NCBI RefSeq assembly: GCF_000002235.5
Contig: NW_022145613.1
Span: forward strand, 64,501 to 128,500
DNA length: 64,000 nucleotides
Direction of reading: 5' to 3'
DNA from: Strongylocentrotus purpuratus
Taxonomy: Eukaryota; Echinodermata; Echinoidea; Camarodonta; Strongylocentrotidae
Notes under the pieces: generated by a model
The model's database searches: none
What the model was told of the DNA's origin: nothing
What the model saw: only the letters and a program-made list of their open reading frames with translations
Position numbers and translations under genes: made by a program
Shown here: one piece after another, positions 10,330 through 44,902 of the stretch
Layout of the letters: each line of letters opens with the position of its first letter
Position numbering within the stretch: the stretch's first letter is position 1

Positions 10330-12363
10330 TTCTAGACTTCATACTTCTCGTTATATTAGCCTCATCTTAGCTTTTTATTTTCAGATCCTCACACTTCGTA
10401 TTGTTTTATATGGCCTGTGGTATACCCACTACCCTCGAAATATTTCGCTTGTTTATCATAGGCCTACAATGGACTCATTTTCTACCTTATTGTTTTGTTA
10501 CTTTTCAGTTTGTATGAATAGTAGTAATGATAATGTTTATAATATTAATAATAATAAATGAGATTTGTAAGACGCCAAATTCACTTGAAAGCAAATGCTT
10601 AGAGCGCATTTTCGAAACAAAAAAGAAAGAAGAAGAGATCACATAAAAGCGTCTGCATTCTAAACAAAGAAACATGAATATAAGACAGAACATACGAGAA
10701 TGAAAGAACAATTTATATGCCGAGTACATATTAAGATTAATTTTGAAACACTTCAATAGATTTAGCATTACGAATCTCTCGAAGGGCCCTGCATGAGCAA
10801 AGGTTCAAAGGTCCCCCCCCCCCCCATTTTAATATTATTGAGCTTAGGAAGAACTAGTAATCTGTCATTTAAAGAGCGTTCAAATCTGGAAGGAACGTAG
10901 TGATTTATCGAAATAATATTGTATGGTAAAGCAGAGCCATGGACACAATAAAATAAAAGCAATTTTTTTTTTTTAAACGATGCGTTATCCCGTGATGTGA
11001 CTGTGTTTGTTGAAGAGGGTCACTATTCGAGCAGCAGCAAGCAGCGTTCTGTAATTTATGTGATGTTACTAACTGATATTTTTTTTTGTAAGTTGAACAA
11101 AAGAGCATTTAACAAATCAAGACGGGATGAAATTAAAGCATGAATTAATCTTCTTTGTGGCACTGCGAGTGAGGTATGTCAGTATGAATCCTAAATTATC
11201 CAACATGATACCGGCCTGATTTAAAGACGTAGTGGATTTGTGGAGACTTTTTATGTTTGAGTTTAAAAAAATCCAAGGTGAAGACATACATGAGACACAG
11301 CAATATCATGGCCAAAAAGGGCAATGGAAGTAATAAATATATGTACCTTATTAATCGAGTCTTGCGAAGCAAACAATATAAATTCACATTTTGTAAGATA
11401 TGCTTTCAGTAAATGTGAGTTTAACCAATTATGAAGATCCCGTACTCAAGATTATGGATAGCGCTGGCTGCATTGCTTTGGTTGGGTTCGAATCGAGTAG
11501 GTTTCTGAGTATCTTTTGCATAAATAGGATATCGAAAATTTAGAGTGGTGTAGAAGAATATTGCATTGTATTTTAAGTAAATGTAGAACAAACAATTAAA
11601 CTTCCAACAACCAGCTTCAAACTTCACAATATCACATCAACTGAAACATAATTATGGAGATCGTGCCTTTTCAACTGCAATATCATGTGGTAAGGGCTTC
11701 CTGAGCAGCTTTGAACAAATATTTGTTTTCAAGGCTGTCTTGCCTCCATTTAGCTTCTTAGGGGCTAGTTCCACATGGTTGGTGGATTTTCACAATATAG
11801 GATAATTTCATTGTTTTACTACTTTTTATCATTAAAATTGCACTTATTCTTCTGTTTATTTGAACAGAGCTTGATAATTACGTGTAATAATATTCAGATT
11901 ATTTTTGTTTAATGTACATATGTAATTACATTCTCCCCTTTGTTTTCTTATCTTATCTCACGAAAAGGCTCAAACTGGTTTCCTACTCCTCGTTTTTATA
12001 GTGAATAGCATACGAGGTAAGTCGTGATATTTATATCCTGTGGTTAAGTGAGGCAGGCACGGATGCATTTATATAAAACGGTTATGTGACTGGGTATCAC
12101 AAAGGCTGATAATGGACTGCGTTTTCACAATGGCTACTGAATGCAAATTTCTGATAGGGCCCATATCCTATGATATGGAATACAACCAGCATTATTCAAG
12201 GTTGGGGGAACGACCGGGATCGAGCACCTCTCCCTGAAATATATTCAAAGGGTCGTCTTATGCCTGCATCATATTTGGGATGTGGATGTTTGCCCTACCT
12301 AGCAACGAGTAATATATACAATTCGCATTCTGACTACAGAGAGAGGGTTAATCGTAACAGTTG
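10330..12363. other. No gene recognised
   Basis: AT-rich with a 13-C run at 10813-10825. Frames up to 95 codons lack domain signs or paired splice sites. Confidence 0.55.
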
Positions 12364-12429
12364 AAAGAAATAATTTGTATTGAGGCACTTCACTAATACG
12401 TATGCATAAAATTTGATGCACACATCTTT

Positions 12430-12957
12430 GTTGAGTGCCTCGTTACAATTATGTCATTCATCTGTCACGAAAAATTGTATCTCAGTAGTCAGAATACAAA
12501 GTGCATACATTACGTGTTATTAGGTAAGAAAAGCCATAAGGTTTGTCCTATATACCTAGAAACTATACAGTTAGAATTCGGACAATTGAAATGAAATTAA
12601 TATTGGTAACAACTAACAGGTGAAAGAAATAATTTGTAACGAGTAATTTATCAGAGATGTGTGCGTTGAATCCGAAAACATTGCAAGAATGATTGATTGA
12701 TTGATATGCCTGATATTTGCCATAAGTCTTTGTGAAGTGCCTCAATACAAATTATTTCATTCACCTGATAATAATAATGGTATTTCAATAGTCAGGGTGC
12801 AAACTGCATATTTTAAGTGTTGCTAGGTAGGTCAAGCCATAATGTGTGTCCTATCTGGCAACAACTAATGTATGCAGTTCGGATTATGTCTATTGAAACA
12901 CTATTTCTCTTATCAGGTGAATGAAATAATTTGTATTGAGGCACTTCACAAATACTT
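12430..12957. repeat. Two direct copies of a short TIR element
   Basis: Copies at about 12430-12650 and 12728-12957 share GTGCCTC, TCATTCA.CTG, GTAGTCAG, AAGCCATAA and CAGTT(A/C)G(A/G)ATT segments in order. The second has inverted ends of about 42 bp (TTGTGAAGTGCCTCAATACA against its complement at 12936-12955). Another end copy lies at 12364-12398. Confidence 0.7.
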
Positions 12958-13244
12958 ATGCATTAAATTTCGTTACATTACGAAAATGGCCTATTAGTTT
13001 ATTTCATTACTTTTTGTTACTGATTGTCTTACCTTCGCTTTATTGTATCCATTTTTTGGTTTATAATTTCCATATGTCAATTTTGTGTACTTTTCGGGGG
13101 GTATATTTCTGTCTATTTTTCAAATATTTTTTTCAACAAGTAATTTGAAATAAAGAAGAATTGAATTGAGAAAAAACTGAAGCATAGGTGGGATTTCAAA
13201 ATGATAAGAGCTTAAATTTACATTCTCCTCTTATGGTAATAATA

Positions 13245-13415
13245 CTAATGGTGGCTTCTTATATAGCGCACATGTCCGTCACATTGTGACGCTCCTGGCG
13301 CTGCCCCGATTATTACCCTGAGTTTAGCAAATTTCAAGGAATTAATTCCTGCCAGGTACCCATTTACATCACATGGGTTGAGTGTGGCAAATGTAGATCA
13401 ATGTCTTATGAGTAC
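13245..13415. repeat. Likely dispersed repeat with TATATAGCGCA start
   Basis: GGTGGCTTCTTATATAGCGC, then GTGACGCTCC and CCAGGTACCCATTTACATCA. Shares GGTACCCAT and surrounding spacing with 61060-61300 (AATAATAATAAT, GGGGCCGGTACCCATCC). Probably a SINE or LINE 3' end; class uncertain. Confidence 0.35.
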
Positions 13416-13929
13416 AATTTAGAAATAAAACAAGATCTTCTGTAAATGTTTGTATCTGGAAATAAATCTAGCATGCAATTTAGGCCTTCTGTCTGTTTTC
13501 TATGTTACAACTGCAACATAACAAAACATGTTTCGCCTCTCAGTTGTCCTAAGGGAAATACTTGATGTCTCGCTGTGATCCCATAGTATATATCATTTTC
13601 AATTGCAATAAAAGTACTTGATAAAAAAGTAAACCAGGCCTTATCTTGCATGGCCCCAACCATTATTTTCTTCTGTTATTAAACGACTGAGTCTTCTACA
13701 AGGTTCAACGTTTATTCATTTATTCTCTCAGGAACGTAAATAAATTATACGCAATATATTTTGACAAGGATATCACATTACATAGCGATAACAGTGGAAA
13801 TTAAAAAAGGAAGAAAGGAGAGTTAAACAATACCTACCAAAGATATACACTGTTGATTTAACACGTTGATAAAATATGTAATTCTATGTTGCGTTCGACC
13901 GTAGATTTATAGCTTATATATTACATTAC

Positions 13930-37186
<23,257 letters not shown>

Positions 37187-37638
37187 GTCATAATCCTTTC
37201 AAAATTAGTTGAAACTATCAGATTACCAGACAAAACAAAATCACCATGGGGTTATGTCTGTTAAACCTACTAAAGGTGTATTTGGGCAAAACGGTCGAGT
37301 TTTAGTTTGTTTAAGAACTTTTTGATACAGTATGTACTTCCTTCTACGTAATTACTAACTTTGGATCCGAAGTACCAAACATCTAAAAGTAATATTTTTG
37401 CAGTGTTGTGTAGACCTTTTTTTATAGATCTTGAGTTTGTTGTAGTAGGTGTTAATGATTTATGACCTTGGATTACTGGTCTCATTGTGATCTCCATTAA
37501 CTATAAAAATGGAGTAAGCCGTTGTAGTAGAATATAGACAACATCATTAACAAAATGTGCTTAATCGGTAGGCCAAGTTTTAGGACAGTAGGCTGATTAT
37601 AACTTCACGGAAATGTGTGTAGGGTTGTCACCTTACAC

Positions 37639-37644
37639 AATAAA
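37639..37644 (+). terminator. Candidate polyadenylation signal of the EGF/SRCR gene
   Basis: AATAAA about 450 bp after the stop codon, upstream of the start of a decayed LINE. It is the first canonical hexamer I see after the stop on this strand. Confidence 0.45.
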
Positions 37645-37759
37645 CTTGGGAGTCAGAATGCCTAATACACTACACATCTTTACATTTCCAGATGCTTTTG
37701 AAATAGCAAAAGTAGTGCTGTAACAAAAGCTGTAAACAAAATATAGATAATTATAGACC

Positions 37760-39925
37760 TGTTGCATAATTACCTATATTTTCTAAATTTTTGAAAAGAA
37801 TGATGTATGATAGATTGTATAGTTTTCTTACTAAATATGAGATATTGATTAATGAACGATTTTGATTTAGGTAAGGTCGTTCGACCTCTAATGGTGTCTT
37901 GACAATGTCAGAATGTGTGAGAAATATATTGTATAATGGTAATTTTCGTTGAGAGTTATCTTTAGAGTTATCTTTATCTATAGATCTTTCAAGGGCATTT
38001 GACACCATCGACCATGACATTTTTCTTGATAAATTGTTTCATTTTGGCGTGAGAGGAGTAGCCTTAAACTGGTTCAGATCGTATTTGATGGTAGAAAGCA
38101 ATATGTGTTTGTCGATGGTGTCGAGTCAAACTTCAAAGAACTATTATGTGGAGCATCACAAGGGTCTGTACTAGGACCGCTCCTGTTTTGTTGTATGTTA
38201 ATGATATTGTTAACAGTTCTGGTGTCTTTTTGGTTTACATTAACCGCTGATGACAACGTGGTTGTCAAATCCCATAGAAATGTAAATGAACTGATTTTTC
38301 TAAAGAAGGCGTTACACAAAATATTTGTTGTGAAATGATTTTTTTTTTAAATGTCAAATTGAAGAGCATACAATTTAAATGATAAAATCGTTGTCGTTTG
38401 CTCAAAAATGGGTTGAAAGACGGCTGAAATATCCATGAAAATAACCATTTCTAACGGCAACACAGATATTCGGTCATTTTGAACCAGCCGTTAAAAATAT
38501 ATATAGCGCCTTTTAAGTTTTATTCCAGCCAATGCCAATGTTGGCTTTTTTGTGTAGGTTATAATAAACACAACCAGCCGCCAGTGTATTTTTTTTTAAT
38601 TATTGGTATCATTCGAAAATAACGGTCACCGTATTTTTTTAAAAGTAGAGCTGAATTGGTATGATCGGATTTAATCTAAATTTCACACATCTTTTGGTCT
38701 AAACATACCAATATACCAATATAGCAATTATAGGTTCTTAAAGTGCACTAGAAATGTCATAAATATAAAGAATAAGAGCAATAACCATAACCGAGGGCAT
38801 TTGAGGTCTTAAACAAGAACTCAACTGTCCCTTTAATGAAGAATTAAGTTAATTGCTTTTATGATTCCAGAGTAATAAATTACTTCTCAATCAAAAGAAA
38901 AAGAAGAGTTCCCAGAGATATTAATTACATTTCTGTTAACAACATAACCCTTCACGTGTATATTCATTATCCTTTCTTGGTGTCACTGTAGATGAATTTT
39001 TGGACTGGAAGACCCACATTAAAATATGTAGCATTGAAAGTATAAAGAAGCATTAGGGTATTATCAAAATGAAAATTTACCGTTACCCAAGAAAATCTAA
39101 TGTTATTATACAACTCAATAGTACTACCACATTTGTCTTACTGCAATTTAGTGTGAGAAATTTCGTATTCATCTCATTTAGACAAAATGAAAATACTTTA
39201 AAAGAGGGCATTTCGAATTTTAACACATTCAACGTATAATTTTCATACGAAACTATTATTTAGCAGAATGAATGTATTGTTTTCAATCAAGGAACTGATT
39301 TTACTTACTACTTGTATATTTATGTATAATTTTCAAACTGTGATTTTCCGCACATTTTTCAAAACATATTTGTAAGTAATTTAACTGTTCATTCCCATAA
39401 CACAAGGCAAAATTTATTACGCAAACCCCCTGTGCGTACAACTTATGCATTGAAATCATGATTTCGAAATGTTGGATTAAGCCAATGGAATGATTTAAAC
39501 AAGAACATAAGATCAAGTTCAACTTTGTGAAGATTAAAAGTTTTGTGCAAAAGGGAACTAGTTATTAATTTGTAAAACTGGGTAGAACTACATATTTTCA
39601 TCATATGTTTCGCCTTCTTTTTTTTTTCTTTCTTTTTAACATTCTTATCTCTTCCAGTCCTCTCCTCTATCTCTCTGTCTCTCTGTCTCTATCTCTCTAT
39701 CTATCTCCCTCGTTATATGAAATTCAAAGTGCATTGCATTGTGTGTGAGTGCAAGATTTTGTTATTATATGTTTTAATCTTATTCAACTGTAGGCTAATG
39801 GCCCCATTTACAAGCTTTGCTTCTAAGGGTTCCATAGCATGTCATTATATTGCAATTGTATATACCGATACCAGTGTGATTGTAAATTGTTTTTAATGAT
39901 TGGTTCAATAAATTCAACAAAAACA
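37760..39925 (+). mobile_element. Decayed CR1-like LINE
   Basis: A heavily mutated RT on the + strand, readable only across frame changes: a [13 protein letters not shown] motif near 38000, [17 protein letters not shown] near 38040-38090, [11 protein letters not shown] near 38157, and LYNSIVLPHLSYCN near 39105-39145. The YADD box has become AD(D) in a broken frame. The 3' UTR seems to run through the AATAAA near 39907. It begins just past the polyadenylation signal of the EGF/SRCR gene and on the same strand. Confidence 0.75.
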
Positions 39926-40589
39926 AATCCATATTGGCGGGGTTTTTTAAGAGCCTCCCACAGGTTAGCAAGCAGATCAAGTTTACATTTTAAGATCTTT
40001 CTACTAGCAATTCAGTACTTCATGACATTTTATTTCATGTTATTTCTCAGAGGTACCTATAAAATATGAACCTTTGCTAAGAAATTTTAAGGTCCGGGTG
40101 GAAAGACCTAAATTTTTGTCGTATCCGTCGTTAAAGCAAACTGTTATAGAAAACAGGGTTATGAACATGCTGCCCATAAACCACGGAATAATATCCCAGA
40201 TAATGTGAGACAAGCTGAATAAGTTTAACGATTCTTCCGAAGAAAGAATGAAGACAAAAAGAAATCTACAAACGTACATAAGTATAAGTAATATATAGCA
40301 AACACTGGAGAACATCGAAATAAAAGGAAAAGGGGGAGAGGGAAGGTTGGGGAGAAAAGTGTTGTAATGCATTGTAGATGCAAATGCATGCATATATAAC
40401 ATCCAAATGCACACCATAACGTAGGCCATTGGAAAAAATAAATACAATCGCTTTATCCAGAAAGTAGATAAATCTGTCGGGATTAGCCTGTCATGTACAG
40501 GGGAGCTTTGGAAAGATCAACAGGGGGTTATCATGATTATAAGGCAAGCCTCTATGTCAATGAAAGTTTTTTTTAAGAATTTTACTGAG

Positions 40590-40760
40590 ATATAAAGAGA
40601 GAGAAAGAAAGAGAGAGAAACAATCCAAGAATATTAGGTATTTCATATGTGGGATAATTTAAAGAGAAATGTTGAAGAATCAAGCTGTCGAATGTAGCAG
40701 AGATAAGGAGAAATTCAGATAGTGAGAGTGAGAGAGAGAGAGAAGGAGAGAGAGAGAGAG
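40590..40760. repeat. GA-rich simple sequence
   Basis: AGAGAGAGAAAGAAAGAGAG near 40596 and (AG)n at 40727-40760. Confidence 0.85.
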
Positions 40761-40949
40761 ACGGATAGGCTTACCCTGTCTAGTCCCATACATTGAAAAT
40801 TATGTTTTGGAAGGGGGCAGGAATAGGACTATGGCATTCACGCTGTTCTGAGCATCTTATGAAGAAAGTCAACGTAAGAGAGAACGAGAGAGAGGTAGGC
40901 AACTGGAGTTCAGTCCAAGTCCCTGACAGACCGGTTAATTTTGGGGTAT

Positions 40950-41560
40950 GTTATACAGTGCGTTCCAGATAAAACGAAACCGAGAATTAACGATGTTTTA
41001 TCATAACTTAATTACAATTATAATTGATAAATGACACATATTTGGAAAGCTTGGATCCTCTTCTTTCATCTGATGTAACTCATAATAATGCATATTTCAC
41101 GCATGAGTGATTAAAATCAATTTGAAGAGAGGAAACCTAAAAGTCGTTTGGCGGGCGGTATCTGGATTTCAAAGAGAAAATCACATTTCTAGAAAGTTGA
41201 GTTTCTGCCCTTTCATATGACACCTCATTCAGGAAAAATGAGCTAGGAATAACAAAGTTCTGTTTGTTTAAAGTAGTGCTTGCATTTCCATAATTTGATT
41301 AAACGAATTAGTTTTCACTGGCTGGCTGCCGTATCAACAAACGAAATTAACAAAAAAGTTAACTCCATTTCGTTGACAATCAGCCGTATACGAAAGACTT
41401 CATGCAGGGCTGATTGTCAACGAAACGGAGTTAAGTCTTTTGTCAATTCTGCTTTTTGCTACGGCAGGCAGCCAGTGTAAACGAATTCGTTTCCTAAGAT
41501 TATGAAAATGTAAGGGCTACTTTAAACAAACAGAACTTTGTCATTCCTTGCTTATTTTTC
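40950..41560. mobile_element. Mariner-like foldback MITE, copy 2
   Basis: Starts TTATACAGTGCGTTCCAGAT. The segment 41246-41340 is repeated inverted at 41440-41560 (CTGGCTGGCTGCCGTA against TACGGCAGGCAGCCAG; TTCTGTTTGTTTAAAGTAG against its complement), making a large hairpin. No transposase frame. Confidence 0.75.
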
Positions 41561-41598
41561 CTAATAATCGGGCAGATTTGTATGCCACATGTTCGTAT

Positions 41599-41800
41599 AG
41601 TCCCATATACATATTTCTGTGTTCAGTGCTTGTAATAACTGTACCAAGACTTGGCCGAATTTCTTATCATTTTCATGATTCCATGCAGAACCTTGCAGTA
41701 CACACCAATACTTATATGCTAGATGATCAATCTTTTCTGACCGATTCCACAACGTTTCTTTCACAATGTAATCGCATAACCAGAACTGGTCTATACCTTT
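41599..41800. repeat. Dispersed repeat, copy 2 (pair with 17308-17476)
   Basis: Same block order as 17308-17476, with about 25 extra bases between TGTTCAGTGCTT and CTTATCATTTT. It abuts the mariner-like foldback ending near 41560; copy 1 does not, so the two are separate families. Confidence 0.7.
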
Positions 41801-41819
41801 TCAAAAAATTCTAAAAACG

Positions 41820-41975
41820 GTTTAGGATGAGGGTTAGGTTTAGTGTTTGGTTCAGGTTTAAAGTTTGGGTTAGGGTTGGGGTAGGGTATAATAAAGTGTT
41901 TGGTCCATGATTGACGTCAGGGGTAGGGTTAAGTTTAGTGCTTGGTCCAGGATTGAGTTAGGGAAGGGGTTATTA
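41820..41975. repeat. GGTTAGGG-rich degenerate repeat
   Basis: Words GGTTAGGGT, GGGTTAGG and TTTAGTGTTTGGT recur. Resembles an interstitial telomere-like (TTAGGG) stretch that has been mutated. Confidence 0.5.
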
Positions 41976-43039
41976 AAGTAGAGAGTGGGTGTTTCCATTT
42001 ACTGTACCACTTCTTTCTAACCTACCTGACACACTTTGAAACGATCCACTGTTTGTATTCATTTCCTTCACAGAGGCATTTTCATTAGACAGTTTCTGTA
42101 AAATGCTTTTTTGCTAGTGAATATTCATAACATTATGCAAATTATTAAGATCGCACAATTCACGAGCGCGGGCATCTTTTTGTCGCACGAAAAAAGTTCC
42201 TAAATATGACACTTTGAGCGAGAAATTTTGTTGATGAGTCAACTTTTTTATTTCTGAGGTACGCATGTTGATTTGGTAATATTAAAATGTTATGAAACTG
42301 ACGAATATTTATTCTCAGGACCATGTTTTGAGGGGAAACAGGGTTGATTTTTAAGTTAAGTTAAGCAAAGGTTATCGCAGCAATTATGTTTACTGCACAA
42401 CTGCTAGCCACAGCTGCTTCAGTACTTCAAAAATGTACGTGTTTACATAGCAGTAGAACTATAGGAGCACTGGCGTACCTATGGGGGGGCAGGGGGGGGC
42501 AAAGTGCCCCCCTGACGGGCTCCAGGAGAAAAAAAGAAAAAGGGGAAAGAAAAGAAAAGAAAGGAAAAGGAAAGAAAAAGAAAAAAGGAAAAGGGAAGAA
42601 AAAAGGAAAGAAAGAGAAAAAAGGGAAAAAAGGAAAGAAAAAAGGAAGAAGAAGAGAAAAGGAAGAAAAAGGGAAAAGAAAAGGAAAGGAATAAAAATGG
42701 GGAAATTAAAAAAAAAAAGACCATGGCCGTACGCACCAGGGGGGGCAGTTGACCCCAGATATTTTGAAAACGTACAGTTATTTTCCTGATAATGTAGTGC
42801 AGGCCTATACCAAATCCTTCAATTCTACTTTTGAAAATGCAAAAGTACCCTCATGACCAGTTCGGTCGCTCGAACTCCCTTCACTCCTTTTGCTTTTGAG
42901 ATTCTTCGAAAACTTTTAACGCATCTTCCCCCCTCCCCCACCAGAAAAATATTCCGCATACGGCCCTGAAAAATTAAAACAAATGAAAATAGAAAAAAAT
43001 AAGTGATATGACAAATTTGAAACTCTTCGCTGGCGCGAA

Positions 43040-44730
43040 CTGCTTGCTAGCCTATTTTGTATTAAATGTTTTCACTTGCTCGTCCCCCTGAAAAAAGAAA
43101 AGGATTAGTATTGCCTAGAATACAATTGTGCCTGTCCCGACGGGCCCTGACCTGCAACCATGGCAACAATAACACACAATATATGTACAAAATGTTACTA
43201 AAAGAGACTAATTCATTTTTCTCGCTCGCTACACTCGCTCGCGAATAAAATGAATAGACATTGCTTTGGAAACAATTGTGCCCGCCCTTGGCCTGCAACA
43301 ATATCATTAAAAATGGAAGAGTTTTTTCGCCCTCTCGCCAAAAAGGAATTGAATCGCGTTCAACGCAATTGCGTCCATCCTGACCTGCACCAATAAAAAC
43401 AAGTTTATTTATTAATTTCTATTAAAAGAGAATTTATTTTTTTTTGCTTGCTCGCTATGCTCGCTCGCCAAAATGGAATTGACACCGCTAACGTGCCCGC
43501 CCCAACCTGCAATAACCAGTTAATAATTATGTACCAAACGTTATTCAAAGAAGTTTTGGTGTGCTCGTGCTCGCCAAAATGGAATTAACATCACCTTAGA
43601 CATGATTGTGTAAGCCCTGCCCTGCAACAAAAAAATCTGAAATTTATGAACCAATTATCATTACAAAAATTTTGCTCGCTCGCCAAAATAGAAATAACAC
43701 CGCTTTTAATAATCACGTCCCTGACATGGAACAATGAACCCAAGTTTATATACCATATTTTCCCTATAAAAGAGAAGTGAATTTTTTTGCTCGCTCGCTA
43801 CGCTCGCTCGCCAAAATAGAAATAACACCGTTTTTAATTATCACGTCCCTGACATGGAACAATGAACCCAAGTTGTATGTACCATATTTTCCCTATAAAA
43901 GAAAAGTGATTTTTTTTTCGCTCGCTACGCTCGCTAGCTCGTCGAATTATGTGCCCACCACTAACCTGCTACAATATCATTAAAAAGAGAAATGTAGGAG
44001 GTTGCCTGCCCGCCAAAATGGGATTGACATTACCTTAAACACGATTGTGCCCGCCCCCTACCTGCAACAATGAAACAAATTTTATATAGCAATTCATTGA
44101 GAGAAAGATGTATTTTCGCTCGCTAGCTAAAATGGGCATAAAATCACCCTAAACACAATATTATTGGGACAATTGAACCAAGTTTAAGTGGCAATTATTA
44201 AAAAAGAAGTGATTTTTTTTTTCTTGCTCGCTACACTCGTTTGCAAAAAATGAAATTAACGTCGCTAACAAGTGAATGTTCCCACCCCCAACTTGCAACA
44301 ATACCAGTTTATATACCAAACGTTACTTAAAGATTTTTTTTTGCTCGCTCGCTCGACAGAAGTGAAAATTAGCATCGCCTTTTTTGTTTGTTTCGGTCGC
44401 TTGCCCCTCAATTCATTGAGAGAAAGATGTATTTTCGCTCGCTAGCTAAAATGGGCATAAAATCACCCTAAACACAATATTGTTCCCGCGCCCTGCATGG
44501 GACAATTGCACCAAGTTTAAGTGGCAATTATTAAAAAAGAAGTGATTTTTTTTTTCTTGCTCGCTACACTCGTTTGCAAAAAATGAAATTAACGTCGCTA
44601 ACAAGTGAATGTTCCCACCCCCAACTTGCAACAATACCAGTTTATATACCAAACGTTACTTAAAGATTTTTTTTTGCTCGCTCGCTCGACAGAAGTGAAA
44701 ATTAGCATCGCCTTTTTTGTTTGTTTCGGT
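43040..44730. repeat. Degenerate tandem array with CTCGCTCGCTACGCTCG core
   Basis: About eleven units of roughly 100-160 bp. Each has a T-rich run, a palindromic core such as GCTCGCTCGCTACGCTCGCT, then CCAAAATGGAATTGACATC-like and CCTGCAACAAT-like segments. Cores occur near 43205, 43445, 43672, 43788, 43920, 44118, 44225, 44342, 44438, 44558 and 44676. Confidence 0.8.
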
Positions 44731-44733
44731 CGC
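44091..44733. repeat. Recent tandem duplication inside the CTCGCTCG array
   Basis: The block starting AATTCATTGAGAGAAAGATG at 44091 recurs at 44410, and the two run nearly identical for over 300 bp to CGGTCGCTTGCCCC. The main difference is a 14-bp indel after ACACAATATT. The similarity far exceeds that of other units, so this step is young. Confidence 0.85.
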
Positions 44734-44902
44734 TTGCCCCCCCCCCCCCCTGACGGAGTACCCCAGGTACGCCACTGTACAGGAGTAGAAACTAGACCCA
44801 GGGGTGGGGGCTACAGCCCTCCCCTAAGAGTTTACAAATAAATTTTGATTTATTTCAAAACAAAAAAAACTAAACAGGTCAATATATATTATGAGTTGTA
44901 TG

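Larger units (their letters stand above)
42468..44777. mobile_element. hAT-like element with internal CTCGCTCG repeat array
   Basis: Left end CACTGGCGTACCTA and right end (reverse complement) CAGTGGCGTACCTGGG are inverted repeats. The flanking octamers TATAGGAG (42460-42467) and TACAGGAG (44778-44785) match at 7 of 8 positions, the hAT duplication size. Inside are G and C runs, a purine-only GAAA/GGAAA stretch (42530-42720) and the tandem array at 43040-44730. No transposase frame is seen; the open frames in the purine stretch are simple-sequence artefacts. Confidence 0.7.

Noticed and set aside
40040..40447. 135-codon hydrophobic minus-strand frame
   Set aside because: Hydrophobicity follows from AT-rich codons; no conserved motif and no splice partners. 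A host membrane protein is not supported.
42386..42789. Lys/Arg-rich open frames of about 100 codons
   Set aside because: They are translations of a GAAA/GGAAA simple-sequence stretch inside an hAT-like element; no domain, no splice context.
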